From positions 6,098,589-6,162,588 of the forward strand of contig CM021315.1 of assembly GCA_010645155.1 (NCBI GenBank): a stretch of DNA of 64,000 nucleotides, given 5' to 3'. Shown piece by piece: positions 35,742-48,720 of the stretch. This stretch comes from Tigriopus japonicus (lineage: Eukaryota > Arthropoda > Copepoda > Harpacticoida > Harpacticidae). A program made the translations under genes and the position numbers. Each line of letters starts with the position of its first letter. Positions within the stretch are counted from its first letter, which is position 1. The notes beneath the pieces were generated by a model that was given only the letters and a program-made list of their open reading frames with translations, ran no database searches and was not told where the DNA came from.

Positions 35742-38700
35742 CTAAGGTACTACAAACTCACCATATCGTTTCGAGAACACGTTCTTATGCTTTTTGTGGC
35801 CTTTCGGCTTTCCTTCGAGCCTTCGCCTCATCCTTTGACCTCCTTCAAAGTCATCATACCCGGAATAGGACATGTGAACACGCAGCTGTTTGTGCATGTA
35901 GTTCAGCTCTTGGTCACTCAACGTCTGGTAAATGTTCCGCAGCTGATACGGGTCAATATTCAAGTCGTAGTAGGTGATGGTGCCCGAGACGAACTCGCAA
36001 TAAAGGTAGTTATGGGTGGCATTCACCGTTCGAACACACCAATAGGTGTTGGTATTGCTATTCGTACAAGCACAAAACTTTCCACCTAAAACGAGAAGGA
36101 GATATTAAAGATGGAATTTATTGTTATGGGTTCTATCTCGTACAGGGTGCGCCATCTTAAACCGGACAAAAACAACTTCAAAATCTGGTGAATGCATGGT
36201 TTGAACCCCCCTAATTTTGACTTAGATATTTATTGATGGCAATTACAAATTTGTTATCAAGGTCGTCAGATTGTCCATTTCCTCCCATTTTCCTCTTTGG
36301 TAGTGAGACAGAGTTTAAGAAAAGAAAAAGTTTTCTTGTCTCAGAGGGTCTTATTCTCTACCTTGTTCAAAGAATGAATGGGTCATTTTGGAAATACTAA
36401 TGGTTGAAAGGAAAGTTGGTCTCCCTTAATTCAGGACTTCATTGACATAACATTGGCATACTGGCAAATACTACTTTGGAAAATTGGTTTAATATGGTAT
36501 ACCCTGTAAAATAAAAATCAGACTTACTCGTCCAGAAAGGGGCAGTTCGCCAATGATCGTTATCATGAGCGAAGCAGTTCAGACTACTATCTTCTTGACC
36601 GGTGACGCAGTTTTTGACCTTGCTTTTGCGGCTCTCTCGACGAGATTTCCTGGCCTTGATTCGTTGGCGTTGCTCCCTTCTCCGCATCCTTTTTCTTAAT
36701 CGCTCTAATTTGATTTGTTCTCGCTGGGCTCGGTTGAACGACTGGAGTCTCTCTTGGGCTCTGAAATTGCCATCAATATTGGATTATCTATTCCACAGGA
36801 CCCAAGTTTCAGATCTTGGCCTTTAAACGAAAAAAGGCCGAAGCGGAAACTTACGTCTCGTTGCATCTGCATTGAACTGCATTGTTCGGGATGCGCTCGG
36901 GCAAATAGCTAAGATCATCCTCATCATCACCATCGACTTCAAGATCCCATGCATCTTCCTCATCAGCATCTTGAAAGTTGGGTGTGGGCCAAAGTTGTCC
37001 GGATTCGGAGAAACTTAGATCGTCATAATCGAATTCAAAGTCTTGATACGGACGGGTGTTCTTGAGATGCTTTCGAATTTCCTGGCAAGAACAACAACAT
37101 AACCATAAATCCGCTTTCCCTCGATGATGATGCTTTGCTTACTCACCTTGAGCTCGTTGAGTTGGGCTCTTAAACGTCGGATCTGCTCGTTAATGAGAGC
37201 TCGCGATGTTCGCCAAGTATCTGGACTTTCAAAGACTTTGGTACTACAATTGACTTCATGGTCATCCATGACTCGACATTGTAGTTCCACGGGCGAGTTG
37301 GAAGCCGATGAACTTTCCGAGACGTTGATGGATTGCTAAAGAGCGGTTCAAGAGAAGAACAAAGAATCATCATTCGTGCAAAGAAACTTCCTCTAATTGA
37401 GAGAGCGATGTCAGGCCCAAAAGTTTGTTTCCCAAAGTTCCAAAAGGTCAAAAAGGGGCACGAAGAAGAGCAAGAAACCATTGGCCCAGAGCAACCACTC
37501 GATGGGTGCCACTTGATGGACAAGGGTCTAAAGTTTCTGAGTGGGGATCATGTTTCCGATCCAAGTGGATGCATATTCATATGCAATGGTCTACTTCTCG
37601 TTCGCGGAGACTTTGTGGAACTTTGGGCAACTGTCAGTGAAGCTTTTCTCTAAATTGGGTTAATGTTAGCGATTTGAGGACATCAAAGTAGGCATGCAAG
37701 CCCACCTGTAAGTCCTTGATCTCGTCAGAGATGTCCTCCATTATGATATCAACCTCTTGGATCTCGTCTTGGGCAATCTCGTCTAGTACCATCTCTAAAG
37801 GAGCTTCCTCCTCCACAACCACAATTGATGAAAGGTCTGGCGATGCGAATGTGACTGGAACCATTGGTGAACTAGTAGTTGTTGTTGTAGTAGTGGTTGA
37901 GTCGGCAACAAACATCTCAGTGGAGGTGTCGTTGGTCTCCGCTTCTTCGAAATCCAAATCTCTCCTCCATCGTTCATGATGTCGCCTTCCACCTTTACGA
38001 CGGGGTCGATCTTTCCATCCCGCAAAGCTCGCCAGGAATTTCTGTTGCTGTTTAATCAGTTTCCGTTCCCTTCGATTGTTTCCACCACTTCCTTGATGCC
38101 TTCTTAGTAGATTTCGATCCACTTTCCAGAGTTCGGTTTCATTATCGGAGTCGTGTGGACCATACCATTGATCGATCCGGGCTTGGAACTCGCTCTCGGA
38201 TTCGCCCAAAGGTTTCCGCCAACCAAACTCATCTCCAGGTATGCAATGACAAGCGGGTAGTTTAATGGGTGGAAAACGTCGTCGAGGGTCGATTGAGGGC
38301 CGACATTTCTTGAATTTCCACCCACCGTTCCGTTTGGCTACACATTTGTGCTTCTGGTGGGGGAGACATGGATCCTGGAACTTGGGCTTGAGGCACTCAA
38401 TAGCCAGTCGGGCTTGCTTGTTCAAGCGTTTCTTGGCCAAGATCGTCTTGCCTTGGTCCGTGTCCAAATCGCCCAAAGGCAGCCCCTCATTGCTCTTCAC
38501 GTTGTGCATCTTATCAAAGCGAATCGTGGTCATTTTCCCGCGTTCCACTAAGAACGAGTCCCTCCATTTGCCCACCAAGTTGCTAAACACGAAGGAGAGA
38601 GACCAGAAAAAATAAGACCAACATAGACATCCGGAATCTGTCATAAGGGGAAAGGTTTTAAATTATGCAAATTTCATAAGTGCTTCTTCTGTCCATAACA

Positions 38701-41700
38701 CCCATTTCCAGTTTTTATGTTTTTATACATGTGCCCAAAAAGCCTTCAGCGTGGTCAGAGAAAAGAAGAAAGCGACACTTTTCCCCATAAAAGTACATAC
38801 ATAAACTCCGCACTTTCAAGCCATTAAGAGAAATTGCTGTCTGATGAAATGGGTAGGAGAGTGAACATTCTATACCTATGATATCCGTATGTTTGAGCCA
38901 AATTGTCACTACGTGGTCGGTACTTACCTATTTATCACGTCAAGGATGGACTTTCCGTCCATATGAGGCGGTTTGGGAAGTCCGGCCATGTCCAAAAAAG
39001 TGGGTGCAAGGTCAATGTTTAATACGGGTTGCCCAAGAGTGGATCCAGCTTCGAAACCAGGTCCTCTCACAAAGAAAGGGACCTTGATGTCCATCTCAAA
39101 TGGGAATGATTTGCCCTTGACCAAACCAAATTGTCCTAGATGATAACCGTGGTCTGACGTGTACACGATGTAGGTGTTCTCCAATTCCTCGATATCTTTT
39201 AAAGTACCATGTAACTGAAAGAGCACGTTCCAAACAATGTCAATGGGAATACCTTGGGCGGCCACTTGAAACATCAATAAGATCTGGAGAGCCTCCATTT
39301 CTAATGAGGAATCCCAACCTACCCTGGCAATGGCCTCATCAATGGACTGAAGGGTCTGGAGGCGTTTGGTCATAAGCACGTCGGTGAATTTCCGATGAAT
39401 TGGTTCCATGCGGTCTGTCACTTGCAGGATCCACTGTTTGTCAGGATTGGGAGCATAATCATAGGCTGGGGTGCTAGAGCGAAAAATATGTTTTTCTCAG
39501 AGAATCACATTCTAGCACAGAATTCATGGGCTGTCTGAACTTGTAGAGAGCCGTTTAAACGAGACAAGGGGATCCTAATGGGCGAGCATTAACTAAATAT
39601 GGAGCTTCAGAGCATTGACGTTGGAACATCCAGCCTCAAACCGCACACCTCTCTCTCCCCTTCAAGCCTCGAAAATGACACGAGGACATTTTTCATATTC
39701 TAAGGGGTCGTCGTTGTTGGGTGTCCCATCACCATCACCGCTCCAAGGACATTCCAGAAACGATCTAAATTGAAATCGGAGCCTTTTCAATGGGAGGGAG
39801 CTGAATTCTTCCGACAGGATCTCGAAAATGCCTTTCCAAAGCCTCCTAATGATTGCTCGTCGAGGGAAAGAAAAAAAGCAATAGTATATGCATGCATGCT
39901 CATTTCTACAACCTGGCTTGAACGCGTGAAAGGCAAAAATAAGAGAGCATCATCCCCTTCTTCCGAGAAGGAAATGAATCTCTGTGCTCAAAAGTTTTTG
40001 GCGACATCTGTCCCCAACACGGTTTTCCCGAGCAATGAACGGAACACAAGGGCCACACACACACACAAGCAAATTTTCTGCTTCTAGGGTTTCAAATGAC
40101 TTAATGGATCGCCATCCAGACTTCCTGTGTTCATATCTTTTGGCCTTAGCCTTTTCTCCCGTGTTTGTGGACAAAAAGATGGGTAACGAGGCAATTTGCT
40201 TGCATGCTCGCTAGGTTGTAAAGGCCACCTACTCGCTCTAGAAATGAGCTCGTGTGCTCTCTAGGGACCTCAATTCTATCTGCAAATCTGATTTTTGAGT
40301 TGGGGAAAGGAAAGGTCAGTTTGGACAAAGAGAGGCATTCCATTGAAGATGTTGATTTGACCAGGAAAGGTGGTGCTAATGAGCAAATAAGGAAGAAGGG
40401 CCCTCCTTGCAATTTTCTTTATCATGCCTTCCATGAGCAAGAGTCTTGTGTTGGAACCTAATTTCAAGAATTAATTCATTACCACTGATAAACTTGGGAG
40501 AGTTCACGTAGAGCTAGGGAACAATAATGAAATTGGCTAGCACATCAGTACCTTTATTGCACATTTTCGTACATTGGTTTTAGAGAATTCGAATTTATTT
40601 GGAGACGACTAGAACTGCCAATCTCAAAATTCAAATGCTCAAAAAGCCGCCATTTGCAGAACCAGGAGTGCAACAAGTTTGTCCAAGGATTCCTTGGTTC
40701 ATCCAATAGCTAGTCTAAATCCATTTTCAGACCATGGAATCCACCAAAAAGTTATTTGTGATTGAACTTTAGTTCGCCTAAAACCCATTGGAAGCTAATC
40801 ATTCTAATGCAAGAGACGTGAAGCAAAAGGACGGTCCCATTCACATTAATCCAAGTTCATTTCTCCCATTCATGGATTGGAGGGCCGGGAAGACTCGAGA
40901 GAAGTCGACATGGTTCCATGACATGTAAAGGCAAATCCCCTCGACATGGTTGTTGGACTGGCCAACACTTTCATCAACCATGCAACATTGTGAGGGCAAG
41001 GGGATCAAAGAGGGCCAACGTTTTGAAAAGTCTCTTCCGTTCAATGGCGAATGCACATTGAACATCGGACAGACAATTAATCACAACGCAACATTGTACC
41101 ATTCCACCTTGCTCTTTGATGGTTTGTGGTTATTGCTCTCTCTCTCTCTCCCTCACTTTGAACGAGTTGAAGGGTGGTTTACCTTGAATGGGTTTTGAAT
41201 CCCAGCTCAAGTCTCATTGGCGAGTTGTTGTGGGACGAGAATGGTTTCGTTTGAATCCAAGGAAAAGGCGACTGGGCTGAAAATTGACCTGCCATTTCAC
41301 ACACAGGATCAATTCCTCCTCGCTCGAAAGTTTCCGATCAAAATGTTGCCTAAAGTTTCAGCAAGTTTTCACTCTCCAAGGTCATCCTAAAGGCTTCAAC
41401 AAGGATGCCATAAAATTCCAATTTCCCCAAACTGAGTGAGTGAGCGAACGAGAGAGAGCGAGGGATGGTTTCATATTGGTGTGGCACCTGCTTCCAATTC
41501 ATAAAATTCGATTTGGATTGGTTCGAGTGGGTCTCCACTTGGCGGCTCACTTGTGACAATGGCGAGGAATTTCTTTCACGTTTCACCCATTGATCTCGAT
41601 CTACTCGGGAGAGTGTGTGTGTCCTTCTTTGTCGATGGTTGGGATCAATGGCCGCCCCCTCTTCGTGCCTACAACCAATTGGTAGACATCTTCCTCCTTC

Positions 41701-44700
41701 CCACAAAACCATTGAAGACAACAACCAGAGAGCAAAGCAGATAGATACGAAGAGCCGAACAACCCGATCTCCGAGAAAGAATTAGGGATCGATGAATTTA
41801 GTACAATGGACAAAGGAATGTCGAAAAGGGGGAGATTCATCATGGCATACTTTTGCCTTCTGCCAGCTTGAGCAGGGGTCTCTCTATCCATGATGATTTC
41901 TCTCAGAGAGATGGATGGAGAACAACTGCCACTACACAACTCCGATCGCAGCGTTGATTGAAGAGTTCCTTGCGGTTTGAGTTTCCAATTCCTTGGAAAA
42001 AAAATTCACACCCTTCCACAAAGCAGCTGAGCACTGGATTCGAGACATCTCGAGACACATCTTGGCACTCGGACTAATTGGCTCCGTGGGGTTTTTGCCG
42101 ACGACAAATTCCATCTTGCTCCTTGCTGTGACGAGTATTTATGTGGCATTTATGATAAGGCCAAATCAAGTCCTATTCAAATGGAAACCCTTACACATGT
42201 CTTCCTTTCTGGGGGTGTGCAAATTCATCGCCGGAATGGAATGAAAATTGTCGTCCCCCTTCAGAGACCGCAAATGTAAGACGCCTCCAGAAGGCGGAAA
42301 AGGGTGGTGAAGGTCGCCGAAATTGGGTTGAAATATGGGATGACTGTCAGTGCTAAAGTTCGGTGTGCGAAGTTTCATGCTAAATAACATCCGTGCAGCC
42401 ACCCAATGCAATGCCGCCTTCGACTTTGGTACAATTTACTGTAGTGGCACAAGGCTCGTCGTTGTAAATTGCCACTGAGGGAAATTGGGAATTTATGGCG
42501 ACGGACTTGGTCGGGTATCTTTCCGCCTCATGTTCTTGAAAGCCGTAGGTTGCTCGAGTGGTTTCAATGGGTCTGGTTCGAGTCAGATATATGGTGACAA
42601 GAACTTCTTCCTTCTCGAAGACATTCTCATCTGCCTAAAACCATCTGAAATGGAGTCCCATCCAATTGGGTGACAACTCCCACCTGCAACCAACCACTTG
42701 TTTCCTTTCGCTCTGCCATTAAATTTGTCTCCAGCGCCCTCCAAACTCGCAAGCTCTTAATCTTTCCTTGGTCGTTGGAAACCCTGCAATGCAGTTCACT
42801 AAATACTTACTGATGGGTGGTAACATTGAAGAACAAATCCGAATATTGAGGTGCCGAATCCTCGGGTCCATGGGGTCCAGGAAAGCTCATGACCATCATG
42901 ACGGGTTGATCTGGAGCCCGATTTTTGGCGCTTTTGAAGAACGACAGCGAATCATTCGTTATAAGATCGGGATAGTAATCTTTGGCATAGTCAAAGCCAT
43001 AACGGACCTGAGAGAAGGAACACGAGATTGCAGCTCTGTTTAATCAAATCCGAGGTTATTACTCTCTGCATTGAATCGGCTCATGTTCTGCACAAAGATT
43101 TTTCTACGATTCATAAAATTCCTCTCCTGTGGCGAGGCCTATCAAGTTTCTACACACATCTCGCTCAGAAAGAACATGGCCAAAAGAGAAATATGATCGT
43201 TATCATTTTTACGGAAATATTTGCAGCGCTTACGGAATTTCGTTTGTCATGGTGCAAAAAAATTTGGTTCTTTCTTTTAAAGCAAGATTTTTTTACCTTT
43301 TCTCCGTTTCGGTTGATTGTGTAATTGTAGAATCGCGAGTTCCGAACCAAACCCGCCCATTCATCCCAACCCACTGGAATGCGATTCCCATTGTACTTGT
43401 TGAGGTACTTGCCGAAATAGGCTGGAAAATAGGAGAGAAACCATTGGACCCACATTCTCGACTTGGTGTTTCGTATTATTGAAAGTTAATGGCTGTTCAT
43501 TGGTTGACCATAAATCAAGTTAAAAGCGCGAAAGAGCTGAACAACCCGTCAAATATATAGCTTTGGAAACTGGGGTTGTGTGCCAGAACCATATCGAAAC
43601 GGTTTTGTGTGCTGCGACACTTGAGATGATTAATGGCTTCAGCGACTAAGTTCGTTGTATCTCGCGAGATTTATTAAAAAACACAGATGGACAAAGTTCA
43701 ATGGAAAACTGGAGTGGAGAGACATGCCCTGGGATCACCAAGAGAAAACTTTTATTTGCAAGCAAGTTGAGGAGGAGGGCACACAAAGTTCCTTGGAAGT
43801 CGAACATGGAGCCATCCCATTTGGTTGGTTGGATCGGAAATAGGAGGCAGATGATCCTCGGTGATAGAACAGGAAGGGGAGGGATGAGATATGATCCCTT
43901 TTTAAATCCGACCAGTCTTGAGACAAGTCGGAAAAATATGAGGCCATTTCAGCGATTTCTCACCAACCTTGGTCACTGATAGCCGTTTGAGAACATATTG
44001 TAAAAGTGGGACATTGGGAAAAGCCAAAATCATCATTCCCTTTTTCCTACGAGTAGTTCCATGTCACCCTAATAAAATATCACAACCTAGGGAACAAAAA
44101 ACAGAGGCAACTCTCTCTACCCAACGGAGTCATTGACAATGGCAACGTTGGTTCTGCATAATCCAAGTGTTTCCCAGGGACACATTGCCTTATAATTGTG
44201 CTGCCCACAATTGTTGGGTTGAACTTTCCATAGATAGGACATCATTCTCTTCCAGTTTTATCGGTTTTGAAAGAGCTCTTGTTCTAACTTCGTTCTTAGA
44301 GACTAGTAGTTTCAGCCATGTCTGTTGTTGTAAAGCCTGAATTAGCTTCAAACTTGCCTAGATTGTTCCATCGTCCTTCAGAGGGTGCAAGTAGCGCAAG
44401 AATCAATGAAGCATGGAAAACTTGTTGGCAGTTACAAAAGAAAAAGTTTGTTCCCTACCAGTGCGTCCTTAATGGTGGGACGGTCATGGTGCAATATTAT
44501 TGGCAAGGCAAAACAAAATCTGGACTGGAACACATGTTTGGGATCACGATTCTCTTACCTGTTTTGTATCCAGCTTGTTGGAGGTAAGCTGCAAAGCTTC
44601 GAGGCTCATGTTTTTCCACCCATTCAGTGGAGGAGCAATTGTCATTGTTAGTAAGAACCTGATGATTGTGCACATACAACCCGGTGAGCATCGAGCTCCG

Positions 44701-45222
44701 ACTAGGACAGCACATGGGTGTGGTCACATAACCATGCTCGAAATACGCCCCTTCTTCGCGAAGAAACCGATTGAGTTTGGGCATGAATTGAAGCGATCCC
44801 AGCTCAACGTCTTGGTCGTCGGTCATGATTAGAATAATGTTTGGTCGTTTCTTTGTTCGGTCATAACCATCGGGTATTAACGAGGGCTTCGCTTGGCTTT
44901 TTCTTGATGCTTGTTGGGGTTCAGAGGGAGGAGGAGGAGGAGGGATATTCTGTCTAAAGCCTTTGCGCGTGTACTCATCAAGGATGCGTCTCAATGATTT
45001 GTGAGTCTTTCTGGACCCCGGACCTCGGAATAAGTCGGCAGACTTGAGGTCAAAATCTCGATGAAACCGTCTCCGAAAACGTTGGAACAACTTCCGTTCC
45101 TGCTTTCGGAGTCTTCGAAGACCACCCTTATTCTGGCTTTGATTTTCCAATCCTGAGGCATGGATCCAGGAAACGAAGAGCACCAAGGTCAGAAACAAAA
45201 GCAGACAGGCCTTCAGATGCAT
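35742..45222 (-). CDS. Sulf1: Extracellular heparan sulfate 6-O-endosulfatase (Sulf), 10 exons
   Basis: Sulf enzymes are secreted and remove 6-O-sulfates from heparan sulfate at the cell surface, tuning Wnt, FGF, Hedgehog and BMP signalling. The exons are 45222-44559, 43421-43297, 43007-42811, 39473-39323, 39214-38928, 38582-37706, 37335-37147, 37081-36855, 36760-36528 and 36085-35742. All junctions are in phase and give 1097 residues, close to other Sulfs. Residues 1-22 are a signal peptide. The catalytic domain starts at [13 protein letters not shown] (127-138, metal-binding Asp135/136), with the formylglycine motif CCPSR (Cys171) and later SDHGYHLGQ (399-407) and VKGK. Exon 6 is the long basic hydrophilic domain that binds heparan sulfate, exons 7-9 continue the coiled/basic region, and exon 10 ends the C-terminal domain ([20 protein letters not shown]). 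A strong acceptor at 45264 suggests a 5' UTR intron. A GTGAGT near 35761 could allow an extra last exon. Confidence 0.93.
39215..39322 (-). other. 108-bp stop-free intron within the Sulf catalytic region
   Basis: The donor GTAGGT follows GCCAGG and the acceptor is CTCTTTCAG. Removing it restores the family alignment (IDEAIAR then LHGTL...ELENTY). Its length is a multiple of three and it contains no stop in frame, so retention would insert 36 residues. Confidence 0.8.
39474..42810 (-). other. Sulf intron 3 (3.3 kb)
   Basis: Contains a CA run near 40060, a CT run near 41131 and short open frames without family features. No exon was recognised. Confidence 0.6.
43422..44558 (-). other. Sulf intron 1 (1.1 kb)
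   Basis: Nothing recognisable was seen beyond the splice sites that bound it. Other Sulf introns over 300 bp (38583-38927, 37336-37705, 36086-36527) are equally featureless. Confidence 0.6.
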
Positions 45223-48200
45223 GATGATGATTCCAACCAAGTCTGTCGGTGGTTGAGGTCGATCTGGAGAGAAAAACACAATCAAGTAAGAACATGCATG
45301 CATTCAGGAAATTGTGCCGTCAACATTGGATCATTTCCACATCTTGCGAGACTCTTCTGTGCTTAAGTAAGATTAACCGAGACGACAAAGAGAGAAGCCA
45401 AGAGGGGGCCAAAGTGGGTCATGATACGATTGTAATAGAGCTTCTTGGCGAGGTCACCATGATTGGCTAGCTTTATGGGGTCTTTTATTGATAATTATGT
45501 TTTGATTAAGGCACGGAATATGAACTTTTCCTTAAAGCCAAATATGGTCAGGCAACTGAATGATGAATTTGATCATGCTGCAACATCATCTTCATCTCCG
45601 CAGAGACGTTCGCTCAAAAGAGAAACTGCTGTTAATGTAGTTTCTATCCACTTGCTAAATTTGTAGTGTGCTCTTGAGCATTAAGGATCATTCTCAAATG
45701 ATCATTTAAGCCCTGAGCTATTTATTCAGTACCATTTAGGGAGCTGCGCATCATCTTATTCACATATGGCCCATATTCAGCATTCTCTTGAGCTTCTAGT
45801 ACATCGTGCAACGAAGGCATTTCTTGCTTGGAATGCCCTTGATCTGTCGGATGATTCTCCATCATGCCCGTTACTGAAGAAACAATTGCAACAAAGCTCA
45901 TCTTAGAGATTCAATTGCTCAGTGCATGGAATGGAGCACCCGCGAAAAAAAGCAAATGTTTTTGCGTATGTATCTTTTTGCCACTTGCAAACTTTGCGGA
46001 GGTCCAAAAAATGAAGAGTCAAGTAGAGAATGGGGGTAATTAGAGCTCCACGTGTTCAAACAATGGGAGAGTATCTCCAAGGAATGAAAGAAAGAGGCAG
46101 GAATACTTTGTTGGCATATTCTTCCAAGATGGCGGATGATGGCACGTGATAATGGGCCAAAGGGATAACGGATGGAAACGAGATTTTTGAGATGGATCAA
46201 GCAAATCCCTGGGCCGCAGAATTGTTATAGCACATCTGGCAGCCGTAGGTTGAAAGCCACCCCATTCCTATATAAATCTCTTGTCAAAAACTGACTTCAA
46301 AAGAAAGCAGTTTCGAGCTTTCCCTATACAAGGAGTTCGTAAAAAAGGGATCTTTTCAAATCCTCCAGAGCATTTTATTTACTCTCCTCGGAGATTCCAT
46401 TGACTCTCACGGGTCAAAACTCTGTCAGAGCAGCACAACGATAAATATCTTCGCATTTCAGTACAGTTACTTAATCCCTTGGGCCTTCCAGAAGATCTGT
46501 AAAGAACTCTGATCGAATTTACCGCTGGGATGCAGGCCCAAAATTTATTGGAGAAGGGAAAACGAGGCATTGAAACACCATTTCTCTCTTGAGGGAGGAT
46601 TTGGCGTGAAGAGTCGATTATTCCTTCTTCATTCAGGATATCCACCAATACTCTTTTCGTATGCAGAATCCCAATTCTTTGTTGCCAATGTCAAAACTGC
46701 ATTTGGAATCCTTTAACGATGGCAAAAACATGCCTCTCGAAGAGCAAACGGCACAATTTGATCCTTGTGTAAAAGGGCCATACAAGGAAAAAAGTTGCTG
46801 AGCTTGGTTGTAAGCCTCGGCAAATACGGAAACAAGCTAAGCTTGTTAACAAAAGAGAAGCTGGACCTTTCAACGAGTGCAGACGGGAAAGTTTTACGCG
46901 TTTTTGAACTAATGCGATAAGTGGGACATGGTCTAGAATTCATTGCAAGATCTAGGCACTCTTGGGTAGTTAACGTCACCAAGATATCTTGGAAATGAAG
47001 TTAAAGTATTCTATTTACTTCAGGGTCAAGCGTTCCAGACATATCGGTGCTTAAACTTTTCCTATTTTATCGTGTTTGTTCCCAAACTTGTTTAACCACC
47101 AATTTCCGATGAGAAAACAACTCTCGGTAAAAATTAGTCTATTATTTGCATCAAATGTGTTTGGAACATCAAATTGCTTTTGAAAGGGTCCATGAACCAA
47201 TCAAAAATCGAACCAAGCCCTTGAATTGAGATTTTTTTGCTTTAGTATATTAAAAATGTCGACAGCTTCGATCTTTATTTAGCTGGTTCGTTTGTTGGTC
47301 TCAGCGACAGGGATGTTCGTCAAGATCATATTACGATACCAAGAGGCACATTTAAACCGGCAATCTAAGTCCCTCGAGTTTCCAAGGAGATCTCCTAAAA
47401 ATGGTCTCGAAGAGCGGCAGTGTGCCTCATAATTCCATTATGAACCACTCCCATGCACACCGAAGGGACATTTTTCATCTACAATATATGCCCCACTACA
47501 ACCAACGAGTAGATGGTAGTTGCCACGAAAGCGAGCAAAAAGAACATGAACATATGCATTCGGCGTGACAAAAACACGAACTAATGAAAAGTCGCATTTC
47601 GTTTCAAAAACTCAACCTTGGGCGAAAACGTTCCTCTTGAGGTTAGAAAACAATCCAATTCATTTGATTTTACATCGAAAGGGACGAATCCTCGGATTAT
47701 GTCAAGTGCAGAGTAGAATCTGCCGGTGGGAAATGGGAACGTCTTTCAATTATTTCAATCTACAAAAGGAAAGTTGGGGAAATCTTTCCAAACAATCTCA
47801 ATGGGGATGGGATCCTGATTGTGTGAGAAATTCTACACGGAACAAATCACCAGGGGTTTGTACACACTTTGTGCAGATCAAACAAGAACACGAGTGCAAA
47901 TATTTTTTGCTTGCAGCCTTTTATCACTCAAAACCGGAAATTGCCGATGGAACGTACAGTTCACTTTACGAGTAATTGGCTGATATCGAGATCAGGTTTG
48001 TCCGATTTCTGACTTGGAGAATACATACGAAGTTTTATCTATATTGGGGAACCTTACTATGCGCATGCTTCCAATGTGAAGGAGCAATAAGTAGTTCACC
48101 ACAAGCAAGTGGTTGGATGCTGGAAAAAGAGGAATGTCTAATCTAGCTCTGATCCTTGACGAATGAATCTACAAATACTTTCCGGCAAACTAGCTTATCT

Positions 48201-48396
48201 CTGGAATCCAATTTTTCAAGCCAAGGGATGAAAGGAATTTGTTCCCTCCTAGAAAATGTGTTTTTTTTTTCTGCGTCCATCAGCACCCAAAGTCAACAAA
48301 CCTAACGGGAATAAAAAACGTTACAATCCCAAGTACAAAGTTTCAGGTCCCAGACGATTTTCCTTTCTCAACAACAAACCATAAAAAAGGTCCCAA

Positions 48397-48428
48397 CTAG
48401 AGCGCTATAATAAAAGAGTACGCGCATG
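48397..48428 (+). repeat. Short dispersed repeat, copy 2
   Basis: CTAGAGCGCTAT, then AGAGTACGCGCATG, related to 26251-26284. It begins where the two 128-bp copies diverge (48400), as an element end would. Confidence 0.55.
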
Positions 48429-48521
48429 TGCCATTTTGGTCCCAAGACGTCGGTTCCATTGTACTGTGGTTCTTGGGTTCGACCTGTTTGAGGCAACTTT
48501 ACCTATGTACTATTTACTATC

Positions 48522-48720
48522 NNNNNNNNNNNNNNNNNNNNNNNNNNNNNNNNNNNNNNNNNNNNNNNNNNNNNNNNNNNNNNNNNNNNNNNNNNNNNNN
48601 NNNNNNNNNNNNNNNNNNNNNNNNNNNNNNNNNNNNNNNNNNNNNNNNNNNNNNNNNNNNNNNNNNNNNNNNNNNNNNNNNNNNNNNNNNNNNNNNNNNN
48701 NNNNNNNNNNNNNNNNNNNN
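48522..48720. other. Assembly gap (199 N)
   Basis: A run of N between the two copies of the 128-bp duplication. Confidence 0.99.

Noticed and set aside
46258..46280. TATATAAA resembling a core promoter
   Set aside because: No gene starts nearby on the plus strand, and such AT strings are common here.
47565..47975. 136-codon open frame on the plus strand
   Set aside because: No recognisable motif, no splice or start context, and composition like the surrounding non-coding DNA; a frame of this length can occur by chance in 8.5 kb.
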